Source: Pycnopodia helianthoides
Lineage: Eukaryota; Echinodermata; Asteroidea; Forcipulatida; Asteriidae
Reading direction: 5' to 3'
DNA length: 64,000 bases
NCBI GenBank assembly: GCA_032158295.1
Contig: CM063258.1
Location: 6,900,583-6,964,582 of the forward strand
Shown: in pieces, positions 18,060-28,994 of the stretch
How the letters are laid out: every line of letters begins with the position of its first letter
Numbering within the stretch: position 1 is the first letter of the stretch
Notes under the pieces: model-generated
Told to the model about the DNA's origin: nothing
Database searches by the model: none
What the model saw: the letters and a program-made list of their open reading frames with translations, nothing else
Translations under genes and position numbers: made by a program

Positions 18060-20000
18060 TTGCACTGATTAAAACCCCCCCCCCTCCAAAAAAGAAACCT
18101 CCTTAAAAACTAAAAAACAAACAATCACCCACTACCCCTTACCCAGAACCCCTCATCCTGAAGTGACACAGCACCACCCCATACCAAGCCCCCTTCATCC
18201 TTAAGTAATACAGCACTATCCCTTACCCATCCCCCTCATCCTTAAGTAATACAGCACCATCCCTTACCTACTCCCCCATCCTTAAGTGATACAGCACTAT
18301 CCCTTACCTACTCCCCCATCCTTAAGTGATACAGCACTATCCCTTACCTACTCCCCCATCCTTAAGTAATACAGCACTATTCCTTACCCATCCCCCTCAT
18401 CCTTAAGTAATACAGCACCATCCCTTACCTACTCCCCCATCCTTAAGTGACACAGCACCATCCCTTACCTACTCCCCCATCCTTAAGTGATACAGCACTA
18501 TCCCTTAACCAGCCAGCCCCCCTCATCCTTAAGTGACACAGCACCACCCCCTACCTACTCCCCCATCCTTAAGTGATGCATCAATACCCCTTACCCATCC
18601 CCCATCCTTAAGTGACACAGCACCACCCCCTACCTACTCACCCAACCTTAGTGATACAGCACTACCCCTTACCCAGTCCCTCATCTTTAAGTGATGCATC
18701 AATACCCCTTACCCATCCCCCTCATCCTTAAGTGACACAGCACCACCCCTTACCCAGTCCCCTCATCCTTAAGTGACACAGCACCACCCCTACCTACTTT
18801 CCAAACCTTGAGTGATATAGCACTACCCCGTAACCATCCTCCTCATCCTTGAGTGACACAGCACCACCCCTTACCCAGTCCCTCATCCTTAAGTGACACA
18901 GCACCACCCCTTACCCAGTCCCTCATCCTTAAGTGACACAGCACCACCCCCTACCTACTTTCCAAACCTTGAGTGATATAGCACTACCCCGTAACCATCC
19001 TCCTCATCCTTAAGTGATACAGCACCACCCCTTAAGCAGTCCCTCATCCTTAAGTGACACAGCACCACCCCTTACCCAGTCCCTCATCTTTAAGTGATGC
19101 ATCAATACCCCTTACCCATCCCCCTCATCCTTAAGTGACACAGCACCACCCCTACCTACTCCCCCAACCTTAGTTGATACAGCACTACCCCTTAACCAGC
19201 CACCCTCATCCTTAAAGGAACATTACAGAATTGGTTTTTGCTAACAAAACAGTTGCTGGCAGTGTAAGCACTTTATATAATCCACCATATATACATAAAC
19301 TGACAAACCTGTAGAAGTTTGAGATTGATCGGCCATCTGGGTCTTGAGAAAATAGTGAAAAACCGATTACAAATTTGCATGTGTTATACAATGCATGAAT
19401 AAAATGCTCAGGAGCGATAAACTCCAAACGGAAATTAGTTTCATTTATATTCTCATCAAACATGGCATTTCAGACAGAAATATTTCTAGGGATGTTCACT
19501 ACTATCATCATCATTAGACCGTTTAAGTTTTATGTAAATCTGTGATCTTAAAGAAAATTTTCCTTGCCACTTCTGTAACGTTCCTTTAAGTGACACAGCA
19601 CCACCCCCCTACCTACTCCCCCATCCCTAAGTGACACAGCACCACCCCTTACCCAGCCCCCTCATCCTTAAGTGATGCATCAATACCCCTAACCCAGCCC
19701 CCCTCATCCTTAAGTGACACAGCACCACCCCTACCTACTCCCCCAACCTTAAGTGATGCAGCACTACCCCTTACCCAGCCAGCCCCCCCTCATCCTAGGT
19801 GATACAACACTGCCCCATACCCAGCCCCCCTCATTCTTAAGTGATACAGTACTACCCCTACCCAGCCCCCTCATCCTTAAGTGATACAGCACTACCCCTT
19901 ACCCAGCCCCCCTCATCCTTAAGTGATCCAGCAGCCTCCAACCCCTCTGCCCAAGCCCTTTCCACACGGTGATACAGCAGTCCTGTCTGTCACCTCATTG
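18060..20000 (+). repeat. C-rich minisatellite, CATCCTTAAGTGACACAGCA unit
   Basis: About forty diverged units of roughly 40 bp are built from CCTTAAGTGAYACAGCACYA plus CCCCTTACCCAGTCCC. Variants show ATGCATCAAT in place of ACACAGCACC. Subfamilies alternate in blocks, suggesting higher-order amplification. The array is interrupted by a TTAA MITE at 19,212-19,589. It lies in the 20-kb intron, is strongly C-rich on the + strand and has no coding function. Confidence 0.9.
19212..19589 (+). mobile_element. TTAA-flanked MITE, family 1 copy 4, inside the minisatellite
   Basis: It interrupts a repeat unit precisely at its TTAA: CATCCTTAA | AGGAACATTACAG ... TAACGTTCCT | TTAAGTGACACAG. The uninterrupted unit CATCCTTAAGTGACACAG is present dozens of times next to it, so TTAA duplication is directly visible. 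The copy is a little shorter and more diverged than the others. Confidence 0.9.
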
Positions 20001-22184
20001 GGCAAATACCCAAGAGGCTAAACCTCTGACAACATTTTGTTATTCGATCGCAAATTCTATTACATACAAATTAAATTCTGATCCTCGCTGCTTGGAAGCA
20101 AATCTCCTCTTCTTCCTGGATGCTCCTGCCCCCCCCCCACGCCCGTTCTTTCCATCCATTGATAGCTGCCGATAATCCACCAACATTGAAGGGAGGGAAG
20201 GAGGGAAGGGGGGGGGGGTTGTCCAGAAGAAATGACTTCATATAGCTGAGTGTTCTAGGAGATAATTTCTGAATGTCACCCAGCTAAGGCTACTAATTGC
20301 AGTCAGTGCTACATTACCGGGAACAGATAGATATTTCCTGGAGTCATTTTGCCCCCGAGTGATGTCGGCGTTTTGCTTGACGTGGATCTGATGTGAACGC
20401 CGGGGTATTTGTAGGGAAGGGGGGGGGCTTGGACAGGTGTAATTCTGGGCAGGTGTTTTGGATGAACGGGGATTAACGACGGTTCCGCATCGTGTTAGTG
20501 ACCCATTTCAAGATGGTTCTGTTGTTCGAGGGTTAAAGACGTCGATCAGCTGATGTTGATCTGATCTGACGCCCGAGACGAATCACTTGAAGACGTATTT
20601 TTTCTAAGAGTTCTTGTCTCATTTTCATCTCGAGTGTGGCTCTAAATCGCTGCATTTTAGGCTTTGACCGCCCTTGAGGAATGGAGGGAATTTGGACTTG
20701 CGTTCAGGATTGCAAATGCAGCCGCCATTTGATGTGAATTAATCTATTTGTTCTATTTGTACCTTGATGGAGTTTGTAGACTTATCAACCAATCATTTTT
20801 GCCTCGTCTAAAGTTTTAATACTCAAATTATTTGAAATGTTTCATTTTTTCAATCTTGAATAATGTATTTAGGCTGGGTCATGCTGATCCCCTTTTTACT
20901 GTGGTATTCGCTTGTGATATCATTTTGTTCATTTTTTTTTTTTCATGGCGGGATGGGGAGGTTGATAAAATTGCAAACCTTATGCACATTCATTTGAGTA
21001 GGGCACCCTAGGCTAGAGGTCAAAAGAATGCTGCTCGTTGGCCCATATCCTGTGCGCTGCGCATACATAGCTGCCTGTTTTCCATTGTTTCGTCACCATT
21101 TTGCCTCAAGAAGGGGCGTGAAGACGTCAATAATGCATAAAGTACATACTTTATGAAAATTGGCTTCAAGTGAAGAGACTCCACACAATGTAGCCTCGCA
21201 AGTAGTTGTTTTCTTTTTGTTTACTCATCTGTTGTTTCGGTGGTTTCGGGTTGTTTTTGTTTTTGTTTACCAAGACCTTGACTTCTCAGAAAGGATGTCA
21301 TCCAGCCAACTTTTGTATCGGAGTAATCTGTGCATATTAGCGTTCCATGTGACAACAAATCTCTCATCAAGACCCCCCCGTCCTAAAACAATCCCAGCGA
21401 GGTCATCAAAAATGGTCTCCCCGGACGATCATCAAACAATCCTTCCAAGCTCCGCAAATCCCATCGTAAATATCATCATCCCAGCCTGGGAATTGTCTCA
21501 ACGTCTAAGATGTTCCATCCATCTCTTATCTGACCCCTGCTGCTGCTGGGGGAGAGGGGGGGGGGTCGGAGAGAGAATCTATTCCATTTCCTTACAACAT
21601 CTCAGTAAATGTCTGCTGTAGACTGTGGACAGATGGTAGCTGGATCCTAGAAATATGAGTTGACTTGCTCCAAGTAGACATTTCTTCTTAAACCACGATC
21701 TCGTTTTGGCTCATTCATCCAGATTTCATCCATCTTTTTTATGTTCGTGTCTTGGGTTTGAGAATCTCTTGGGAGGGTTCTTTGCCCAGCTGACAAAATT
21801 TGTTTGAATCTAAATGGATTTTTATTACTGGTAAACACCGGATACAATCAATTATGATTGTTGACAGCTTACCTCCCCCCCCCACCTTTTTGAAAGTAAC
21901 CAATACTGACTGTGGTCAGTGAATGAATCAAGGAGACTGGGGACCACGCCAGGTATTGATGTCCTGTGCAAAAAAAGTGAAGGTATACCAGACTAAAAAG
22001 TATTGCCGGGGGGGGGGGGGGGAGAGGACAGAGTAAGGTCTGTGGGTAGGAAGAGATTAGCTTTTCTAAATCCAGACGCTTCTAAGTAGGGCAAATATTG
22101 CCAATTTTTCCTTAATTTATGACTTTTGTTCTTTAGAGTGTACTCCCTAGTGTTGAGTGACAAGGGGTCCTGCCCACCCCCTCG
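20001..22184. other. Intron sequence without recognised features
   Basis: No exon or repeat family is recognised between the satellite and the C-rich tract. There are scattered poly-C and poly-G runs (for example about 20,130, 20,208 and 22,005-22,020). The 153-codon + frame at 21,160-21,621 has mixed composition, crosses G-runs and has no supporting splice context. Confidence 0.5.
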
Positions 22185-22500
22185 CCACCCCTCGCCCCCC
22201 CCCCACCCCTCGCACCCTCGCCACCCCCGCCACCCCCTCGCCACCCCCTCGCCACCCCCTCGCCACCCCCTCGCCACCCCATCGCACCCCCCTCGCCACC
22301 CCCTCGCCACCCCCTCCCACCCCCTCGCCACCCCCCACCCCCTCGCCACCCCTCGCCCCCTCGCCACCCCCCGCCACCCCTCGCCACCCCCCGCACCACC
22401 CCCCCCTCGCCACCCCCCCCCTCACCACCCCCTCGCCACCCACCCCACTCGCCACCCCCCCCTCGCCACCCCCCTCCGCCACCCCCCAACCCCCTTGTCC
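22185..22500 (+). repeat. (CCCCTCGCCA)n C-rich tandem repeat
   Basis: Roughly thirty irregular 9-12-bp units of the form CCACCCCCTCGCCACCCC. Overlapping long open frames on both strands (Pro/His-rich one way, Gly/Arg-rich the other) are caused by the repeat. The G-rich complementary strand has many G-runs able to form quadruplexes. Confidence 0.85.
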
Positions 22501-23124
22501 ACTTGTATATTTGTCATGTTACTTTATTTTCAATCAGCTTTTGAGAGTTTGTTGAAATAATTAAAATTTAAATGCTGCTAATGGTGGGGGGGGGGGTTGC
22601 TGAAAGATAGATCCAGTTGGATGTCTTTGTCACTGGCAGTCAGTGATCGTGATGTAAACATTTGACTGGTTTTTGACAGAAGTGTTTACTTGTACAAAAA
22701 TTGTCCGTGTTATCACTATATTATTATTGTTTATTTCTATACACAAAATTCAATAAATTACACACTAGTAAAAGAGAGAAAGTCTCCAAGGTCCTGTTGG
22801 TGGGTAAGCAGTTTGCAGCAGCTAATTCTGATTTTCTTACAAAAACATAAGCCGAACGGCTTTCTCCGTGATTCAAGCGATGTAGATTTGGTGGTATCAA
22901 CCTTTGTGAGGTTGCCAGTCAGATCATGGTTAACTGAGGAACCTTTTTCAATACGATTGATATTGCACTTAGGGGGGGGGGTGGTTCCACATGGGACAGG
23001 CATGTTCAATAATTGGTCTACAGAGTGCGAGAGATCAAAAGCTGGTATGAGAGATCGAGAGCTGGGAATGACCACAAGTTCCCTGACAGAAGGCAGAACT
23101 CTAGATGATTTTACACACTGCACT

Positions 23125-23512
23125 TTAAGGGCAGGGTACACTTTTGGTAATTGTCGAAGACCAGTATCCTCACTTGGTGTATAGCCCAACATATTCATAA
23201 AATTTACAAACCTGTAAAAATTTGGGCTCAATTGGTCATCGAATTATACAAGAAAATAATGAAAGAAAAAAAACACCCTTGCATAGAATTGTGTGCTTTA
23301 AAATGCCTGAAAAAAGGCTTTATGCCTGAAGCCTTTTTCAGATTGAAATATTGTAGTGAAAAATTACCTCTTTCTCAAAAACTACATTACTTCAGAGGGA
23401 GTCGTTTCTCACAATGTTTTACACTATCAGCAGCTCTCAGGTGCTCCTTACCAAGTAAGTTGTTATGGTAATTATTTCTTGAGTAATTACCAAAAGTATC
23501 CACTGCCTTTAA
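23125..23512 (+). mobile_element. TTAA-flanked MITE, family 2 copy 1
   Basis: TTAA is followed by GGGCAGGGTACACTTTTGGT. The right end is ACCAAAAGTATCCACTGCC then TTTAA. The interior has AAAATTTGGGCTCAATTGG, GAGGGAGTCGTTTCTCAC and CAGCAGCTCTCAGGTGC. It also shares an ATCGA..GAGAAAATA-like phrase with family 1. It is related to the copy at 62,550-62,918. Confidence 0.75.
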
Positions 23513-24737
23513 GACTAACCACTTCAACTCTGAAATCAGTTGAGATTTACACCTTGTACAGGGGGGGGGGGGGAGACAAAACAACAACAAAAACATGCCA
23601 GGATTTAAAGCACAGTAGCTGACTCTACTAGTGTAACCATATAGTGTGGGGAGTATCACATGACCTGCCCCTAGATGGCGGTATATCATCCATAGATGAC
23701 AGGTCTTTAAAACTCTGACTTCTGTCTGGGGTGTCACCTCATGCTTGGTTTGCAAGATGTGGTTACATTTTCAAAGTACCTCATCATTTTAAGTATTTTT
23801 CTCTCTTTTTTAAGATTGTTTTTTTTCTTCTTTTGTTTTTGCTTTTTGTTATTATAGTGATTTAGTTTTTACTTTATTATTATTATCAGGCGTGTGATTT
23901 CTCAGAATTTTTTACCTGATTTCAGGATTTTTTCTCAAAATCTCGTTGAGCCTTGAAACTTTGCTTGAAAGAAGTGAAGCAGTCATGAAAGGGAGAAAGG
24001 AATAGTCCACATTGTGTCCAAACCTGTAGCTGATTGTACTTCTGGTGATGCACTGAGTCTCTAAATCTCTTGAACTGTAACATCTGGGCGGTTCTGGGTC
24101 GAGAATAAGGGGGGGGACTCACGAGCCATTTTCAGGATTTTTCACACTTGGTAAATCTCACCCCTGTATAATTTTTTTTTATTTGGGGTGGGGGGAGGGT
24201 AAATGTCACAAACAGTTGCTACATAATTATCCAAAAGCAAATCAACATATTGTAATCTTTGTAGAACATTTTCGTCGGCTCAGTGCTATAAGGTAATTAC
24301 TTTGCAATTTCATGACCTTAACGATAAAAAGGTCATTAAGTGAAAATGCGTACAAGTTAGAAAAAAAACACCATCAAAATCTACAAGTAAATGTTTTTCA
24401 TAGAATTGGCTTGTTTCTTTTGTCCACCAATTACTTTGGAGACTTGATAAAAAAAACTCCATTTACCAGGAGCTCCAAAACATGCAAATCTCTTTTATGA
24501 AATCCGCACAAACTGCACTAACGACCTTATAGTCCTGAGCCGACGATTTAGGCTGAATTTTTGGCAGTTAACTTGAACACAAAACATCTGTAATTGAATC
24601 TTTCTTTGTACATGTAAGCATTTCATGAACATTTTAAACATCGGAAAAAACAGTGAGCAATCTCTGTTTTAGTCTAGGGCCTACGTGTCATAGCTACAAT
24701 CCCGGCCATATCTCGTTGGGCCCCCCTGCCCCCTTTC

Positions 24738-25078
24738 AATGTTGAATCACATTGTTGCACGGTCTTGTGCGTTGCAGACAATGTTGAATCACATTGTTGC
24801 ACGGTCTTGTGCGTGCAGACAATGTTGAATCACATTGTTGCACGGTCTTGTGCGTTGCAGACAATGTTGAATCACATTGTTGCACGGTCTTGTGCGCTGC
24901 AGACAATGTTGAATCACATTGTTGCACGGTCTTGTGCGTTGCAGACAATGTTGAATCACATTGTTGCACGGTCTTGTGCGTTGCAGACAATGTTGAATCA
25001 CATTGTTGCACGGTCTTGTGCGTTGCAGACAATGTTGAATCACATTGTTGCACGGTCTTGTGCGTTGCAGACAACATT
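24738..25078 (+). repeat. 42-bp tandem repeat, eight homogeneous copies
   Basis: The unit contains CAATGTTGAATCACATTGTT and GCACGGTCTTGTGCGTTGCA, with GA closing it. Copies differ by only a few bases; one lacks a T and one has GCTGCAG for GTTGCAG. Each unit holds an inverted pair, CAATGTTGAATCACATTG. Because 42 is a multiple of 3, all frames that lack a stop in the unit stay open, which creates false ORFs on both strands. A following G-rich stretch (25,080-25,105) is unrelated. Confidence 0.95.
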
Positions 25079-25499
25079 GAGCGGGGGGACGGGGGACGGG
25101 GGAGAGAATGTGTATTGTGAGACAGGGAATGGTTATTGTATGGTTATTGTAACGTTATAGGAACGGGTGACCCAAGCATTTTGGCCGAGATTGTAGCATG
25201 GATCTAAAAACCAATCCAGATCAGAGACCCAGCCTGCCTGGAATTTCGTCTCTGAAAAGCCAATTTCATATGAAAAGGGCACTTCCGTTTGGAAAATCTA
25301 AAAGTCTATGGGCAAATCCCAGGCTTGCTGGTCCAGTAGTTTTACCAGTGGGCCAGTAACCCCAATAATTGGCAAGTCCTGCAGTCTAGTTTGTTTTCCA
25401 AACATTTATGATTTTAATAATGTTTAAAAAACTTAATTATTAATGTTTTTTAAAACTTGTAAACAAGGTTATTTCAGCCAGTGGCTGCCAACCATGTAT

Positions 25500-25740
25500 T
25501 TTTTTAAAATAATAAACCAGAATAATAATAATAATAATAATAATGTACATTTAAGATTTTCTACAGAAGCGTTAAAGGGACATTGAGACATTGAAATAAA
25601 AAGTCCTAACTATGACTTATCTTACAATTAAGTGTAAGTCATATCTCATATGACTTAATTGGCATAAGTCATAATTATGACTTATGTTAAGTCATAATTA
25701 ATTAGTCATAACTATGACTTATTTTTCTTTTTCTTAACAC
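25500..25740. repeat. (AAT)n tract and TAAGTCAT palindrome cluster
   Basis: An (AATAAT)n run lies at about 25,520-25,546. The motif TAAGTCATA or its inverse is repeated over 25,610-25,730, including the perfect palindrome TAAGTCATAATTATGACTTA at 25,665-25,684. It is a likely folded, A/T-rich decayed element. Confidence 0.6.
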
Positions 25741-26941
25741 TTCCGTACTTTTCATTTCCAGACCTCTTCCAAAAAGTTCAGCAAATATAAAAAAATACTT
25801 TGAAAAACCAATAAGTTTGGTCCACTGAAAGTTCTGAGCCAAACAACCTTGCCATTCACCATCATGCTTAGTTGCAATACATCGGCCAATATTATGTAAT
25901 ATGAGCCCAATCAAACGTCTTGCCACTTTCTCGCAAACTGATAACTTGAATTTCCTGCACTTTTTATGACCTACTGTACTACCAACGTATTTTTTTTCCA
26001 GCGAAAACAAATTGTGCACATTTCATAAAAGTGCAAGTTAGAAAACTAATAAAAACAACTATTTGCGAAACTAAAGATTATATTAAATGACATTATACCA
26101 TTTTTTATTTTTTTTTAAATGTATTTATTATTTTTTTGAATGACTGGGACAGCTGAGGTATAACATGAACAAAAGTTGTCAGAAATACAAATACTATTCC
26201 GGCGTGAAGACGCACGGAAAATTTAGATTGTTAATTTGACGGGAAAAACAAGTTTGAATTAGTTTCGCAAATAAAAGTGCAATGTGAGAGTGTACTTTTC
26301 TTAAACTCTTGACTGACCGGAGAAAACTTCTACCAACCTGCACAGCTATTTTGCAAATTCTGTTTTTATATTTCAAGCGAAAAGTGTATTAACCCCTTTC
26401 TAGATTGATATTTTGCAGAAATGTTTTTTGTTTTTTTTTCGGCTTCTCGGGTTTGGTAAACCCATTTGGTGGTTTCGCAATGTTTGTTTTCACATTTTTC
26501 CCTAATTGTTGTGTTTTGGGGAGGTGAATGTTGACGTGTCATGATGAAGTATGATGTCTGTTATGTGACATCACGCCCGCCTGGAAGTGGATATGAAAAC
26601 AGAAACATCCGCCGCAAACGTGCCGGAAACTATATTAGTATTGGGGTTTTTTCATTTTTATTCTGGCAAATTAGCGTTAAGTGAGCCAACGTCTGTATGG
26701 GCAAACCATACAGCTCCGAGCCATCCCGTTAACGTTGGTAAGTGTAAACACATACAGCCGGGCCTAGCACCCACGACACATCACTGTCGGAACCAATTAA
26801 CATTTCCAGTGTGGCGGGACAGATTTACAAACCGAACGAGTCTGTAATGTTGGAGGGAAAACTATTTTTGTGAACCGGGCAAATAAAGAGAAATGCAGGT
26901 GGGCCCGTCAACAATTTATCCATCCGTTTTTAAAGTGGTGT

Positions 26942-27077
26942 GGGGCCGTATCGGACTTGGCGGCTAGGGCTACGACTGTTGCCAAGGGTGTTGGTAAGGA
27001 CGTCCTATACTTCACAACGCGTTGATGACACAATGACCGAGCCGTAGCTGTAGCCGCTATTTCGGACACGGCCTAAA
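26942..27077. mobile_element. Small MITE, GGCCGTATCGGAC/GGACACGGCC ends (copy 2)
   Basis: Left GGGGCCGTATCGGACTTGGC and right GCTATTTCGGACACGGCCTA are inverse forms. The core has GGCTAGGGCTACGACTGTTG and CCGTAGCTGTAGCCGC. Same family as 7,102 and 57,065. Confidence 0.65.
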
Positions 27078-27894
27078 CCATACAGAGGCCTGTTGGGTAA
27101 TGGTCGGTTTCCTTTATATGGCATTGAGTGTCATTACTCAACGAGTTATTGCATACAGGGTGTATGACCCTCATGTCTGACTGCACGATAAATCTTCATA
27201 AATTAAACTGTCCCCAGCTCGGATTTTGATCTGCTGAGACAAACACAAATTTCAAAATCTACAGTCTGAATAACTTGTTCCAATTAATTTGTTTTCCCCA
27301 TACCCAAGATCTTTGTTTTGTCATCCCCAAGACTGTTTTGTCCTCTGGCTCTGATTTAGTGTCCAGTCTGGTTCCCGGGGGACTCCACTGGCTTACATCA
27401 GTCACCTCCTGAAAGTAGCCCCTCCAAAAGTTTACAACCCCCTCGTTGCCCCTCAATGATGGTTAATCTGTGATTAAAGGGAGCAAAGTTGACCCTTTTT
27501 GTTCCACTTTTTCTTTTGTAGAGGGGTCCAGTGTTTAATGAGTCTCAGTTGGCTCGCTGATCAGTGGTAACACATGGGCTGCGGAAGGAATGAGTTATGG
27601 TCGCTCATGTTTGAGGCTTGAGTTTGGGGATCTGGGCTCTCTGCTTTGTTTTCATCAGCAGGACCTTGATTCTTGAGAGGGTAGCCCTTGGTTGTGAAGT
27701 AAGCCATGAACAGAAGAGACAGACCTTGTAAATTAAATCAGCACAAGCAGGCCTTTTTATAGGTTATTCTTGTGAAGTGAAGGGGGGGGGGGGTTCCATC
27801 AAGCCTGCAAGCACAACAAATTGCTAATAAGCAAAGTAAAAAAGTGCCTACCAGGAAAGGTAATAATTAATTATAGTAATAATAACTAGCGATT

Positions 27895-28012
27895 ACGTGC
27901 ATTACACAACACACAGAGCCAATGGCTTTTTGTCCCATCCGAAGGATGAAGTAATAATGGTCAAGTATCGAGACCTCGACTCGAACCCACACCTGCTGAT
28001 CAGCAGAGGGGG
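27895..28012 (-). mobile_element. tRNA-derived SINE fragment
   Basis: The minus strand reads CTCTGCTGATCAGCAGGTGT, GGGTTCGAGTCGAGGTCTCG (box-B-like), then CATCCTTCGGATGGGACAAA. The arrangement matches 61,020-61,270 in reverse. Head incomplete. Confidence 0.45.
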
Positions 28013-28199
28013 ACACATCCCCCCCCCCCCCCCCCCCCTTACCCCACTGGGTGTACTTTGAGATCCTATGTTTTCACCCAAGAACTGTCCTCATTTCTAA
28101 ATGGTGTTTTTTGTCTTGACTAAAACAAACGAAAACAAACCTAGTTTTCACTTGTACTTTTTGGCTTTTGGATTCTCTCATTTCCTTGTTTCTAACTTG

Positions 28200-28440
28200 T
28201 GATCTTTTTATCTGTGTGTAATAATTGTGTTTGTTAAAGTGTGTCAAACTGCCCCAATGGACGTTGCTAAACTGTGTCAATCTGTCCACTGGTGTTTGTC
28301 AACAGTACTTGGCAATATATATTATCTGTGTGTAATTATTGTGTTTGTAAAAGTGTGTCAAGCTGCCCCCATGATGTTGCTAAACTATTTCAATCTGTAC
28401 GCTGGTGTTTGTCAACAGTGCAGGCAATATATACATTCAT
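28200..28440 (+). repeat. 118-bp direct duplication
   Basis: Two adjacent copies begin TTATCTGTGTGTAATTATTG, continue with GTGTGTCAARCTGCCCC and end GTGTTTGTCAACAGT..GGCAATATATA. Divergence is about 10 percent with small indels. Confidence 0.85.
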
Positions 28441-28990
28441 TGTTGTCAAAAACCATTATTTATGGGTTTAATTGGGTCTGTCTGGTCACAGCCCCAAACA
28501 CACCCATATATCACAGAAACTAATGAGTCCTCCTACCAGGCTGAAAGTGAAAACAGGGTCATGCGGTGACCTCTCCCAAGGCCATTGGGCTGGAGATCAG
28601 GAAGGGATTAATCAAGGGAGGGATTACAGGAGGGATTGAGTAATAATCACACGGGGAGGGGTTTTTGAGAGAGATCATAATTGGAATGGGGGGAATCCCC
28701 AAAATGTAAATAGTTAATGGCCGGACGGACGGGACAAGAACTATTACTTTTCCACTTCCCTGGCTACTTTTGGGGAAGGAAAAAAAACTTAATATGTATT
28801 CATTTATTTTATTTGTTTCATGGTTTTCTTGTTTGTCCTTGCAAAAGCTTTCAGTGAAAGACTGTTTTCCAAAGATGCCCAGCAAGATCAAACTATTTAT
28901 TCACCTGAAAATAAAATAGAAGTAACGTCATGAAAACATTATTTTTGAATAAAGATAGAAAAGTAGATGAACACTCAAAGAGGGAAAGAA
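28441..28990. other. Intron sequence without recognised features
   Basis: Unique-looking sequence between the 118-bp duplication and the minisatellite. The 110-codon minus-strand frame at 28,559-28,891 has no splice or start support and no recognisable domain. Confidence 0.45.
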
Positions 28991-28994
28991 GGGA

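Larger units (their letters stand above)
25741..28199. other. Intron sequence; one MITE and one SINE fragment
   Basis: No coding exon is supported. It contains the GGCCGTATCGGAC MITE at 26,942-27,077, a SINE fragment at 27,895-28,012 and a poly-C run at about 28,019-28,038. Several short open frames, for example 25,702-26,019 on the minus strand, lack any splice or start context. Confidence 0.5.

Noticed and set aside
21160..21621. 153-codon open frame
   Set aside because: It crosses G-runs, has no homologous pattern I recognise and no fitting phase in the host gene.
22126..22560. Long Pro-rich and Gly-rich ORFs on both strands
   Set aside because: They are produced by the (CCCCTCGCCA)n repeat; no splice, start or conserved composition supports coding.
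22758..23231. 157-codon minus-strand open frame
   Set aside because: Half of it lies over a family 2 MITE; composition is non-coding.
24738..25078. CRISPR-like array
   Set aside because: Units are contiguous 42-bp tandem copies without unique spacers, in an animal intron.
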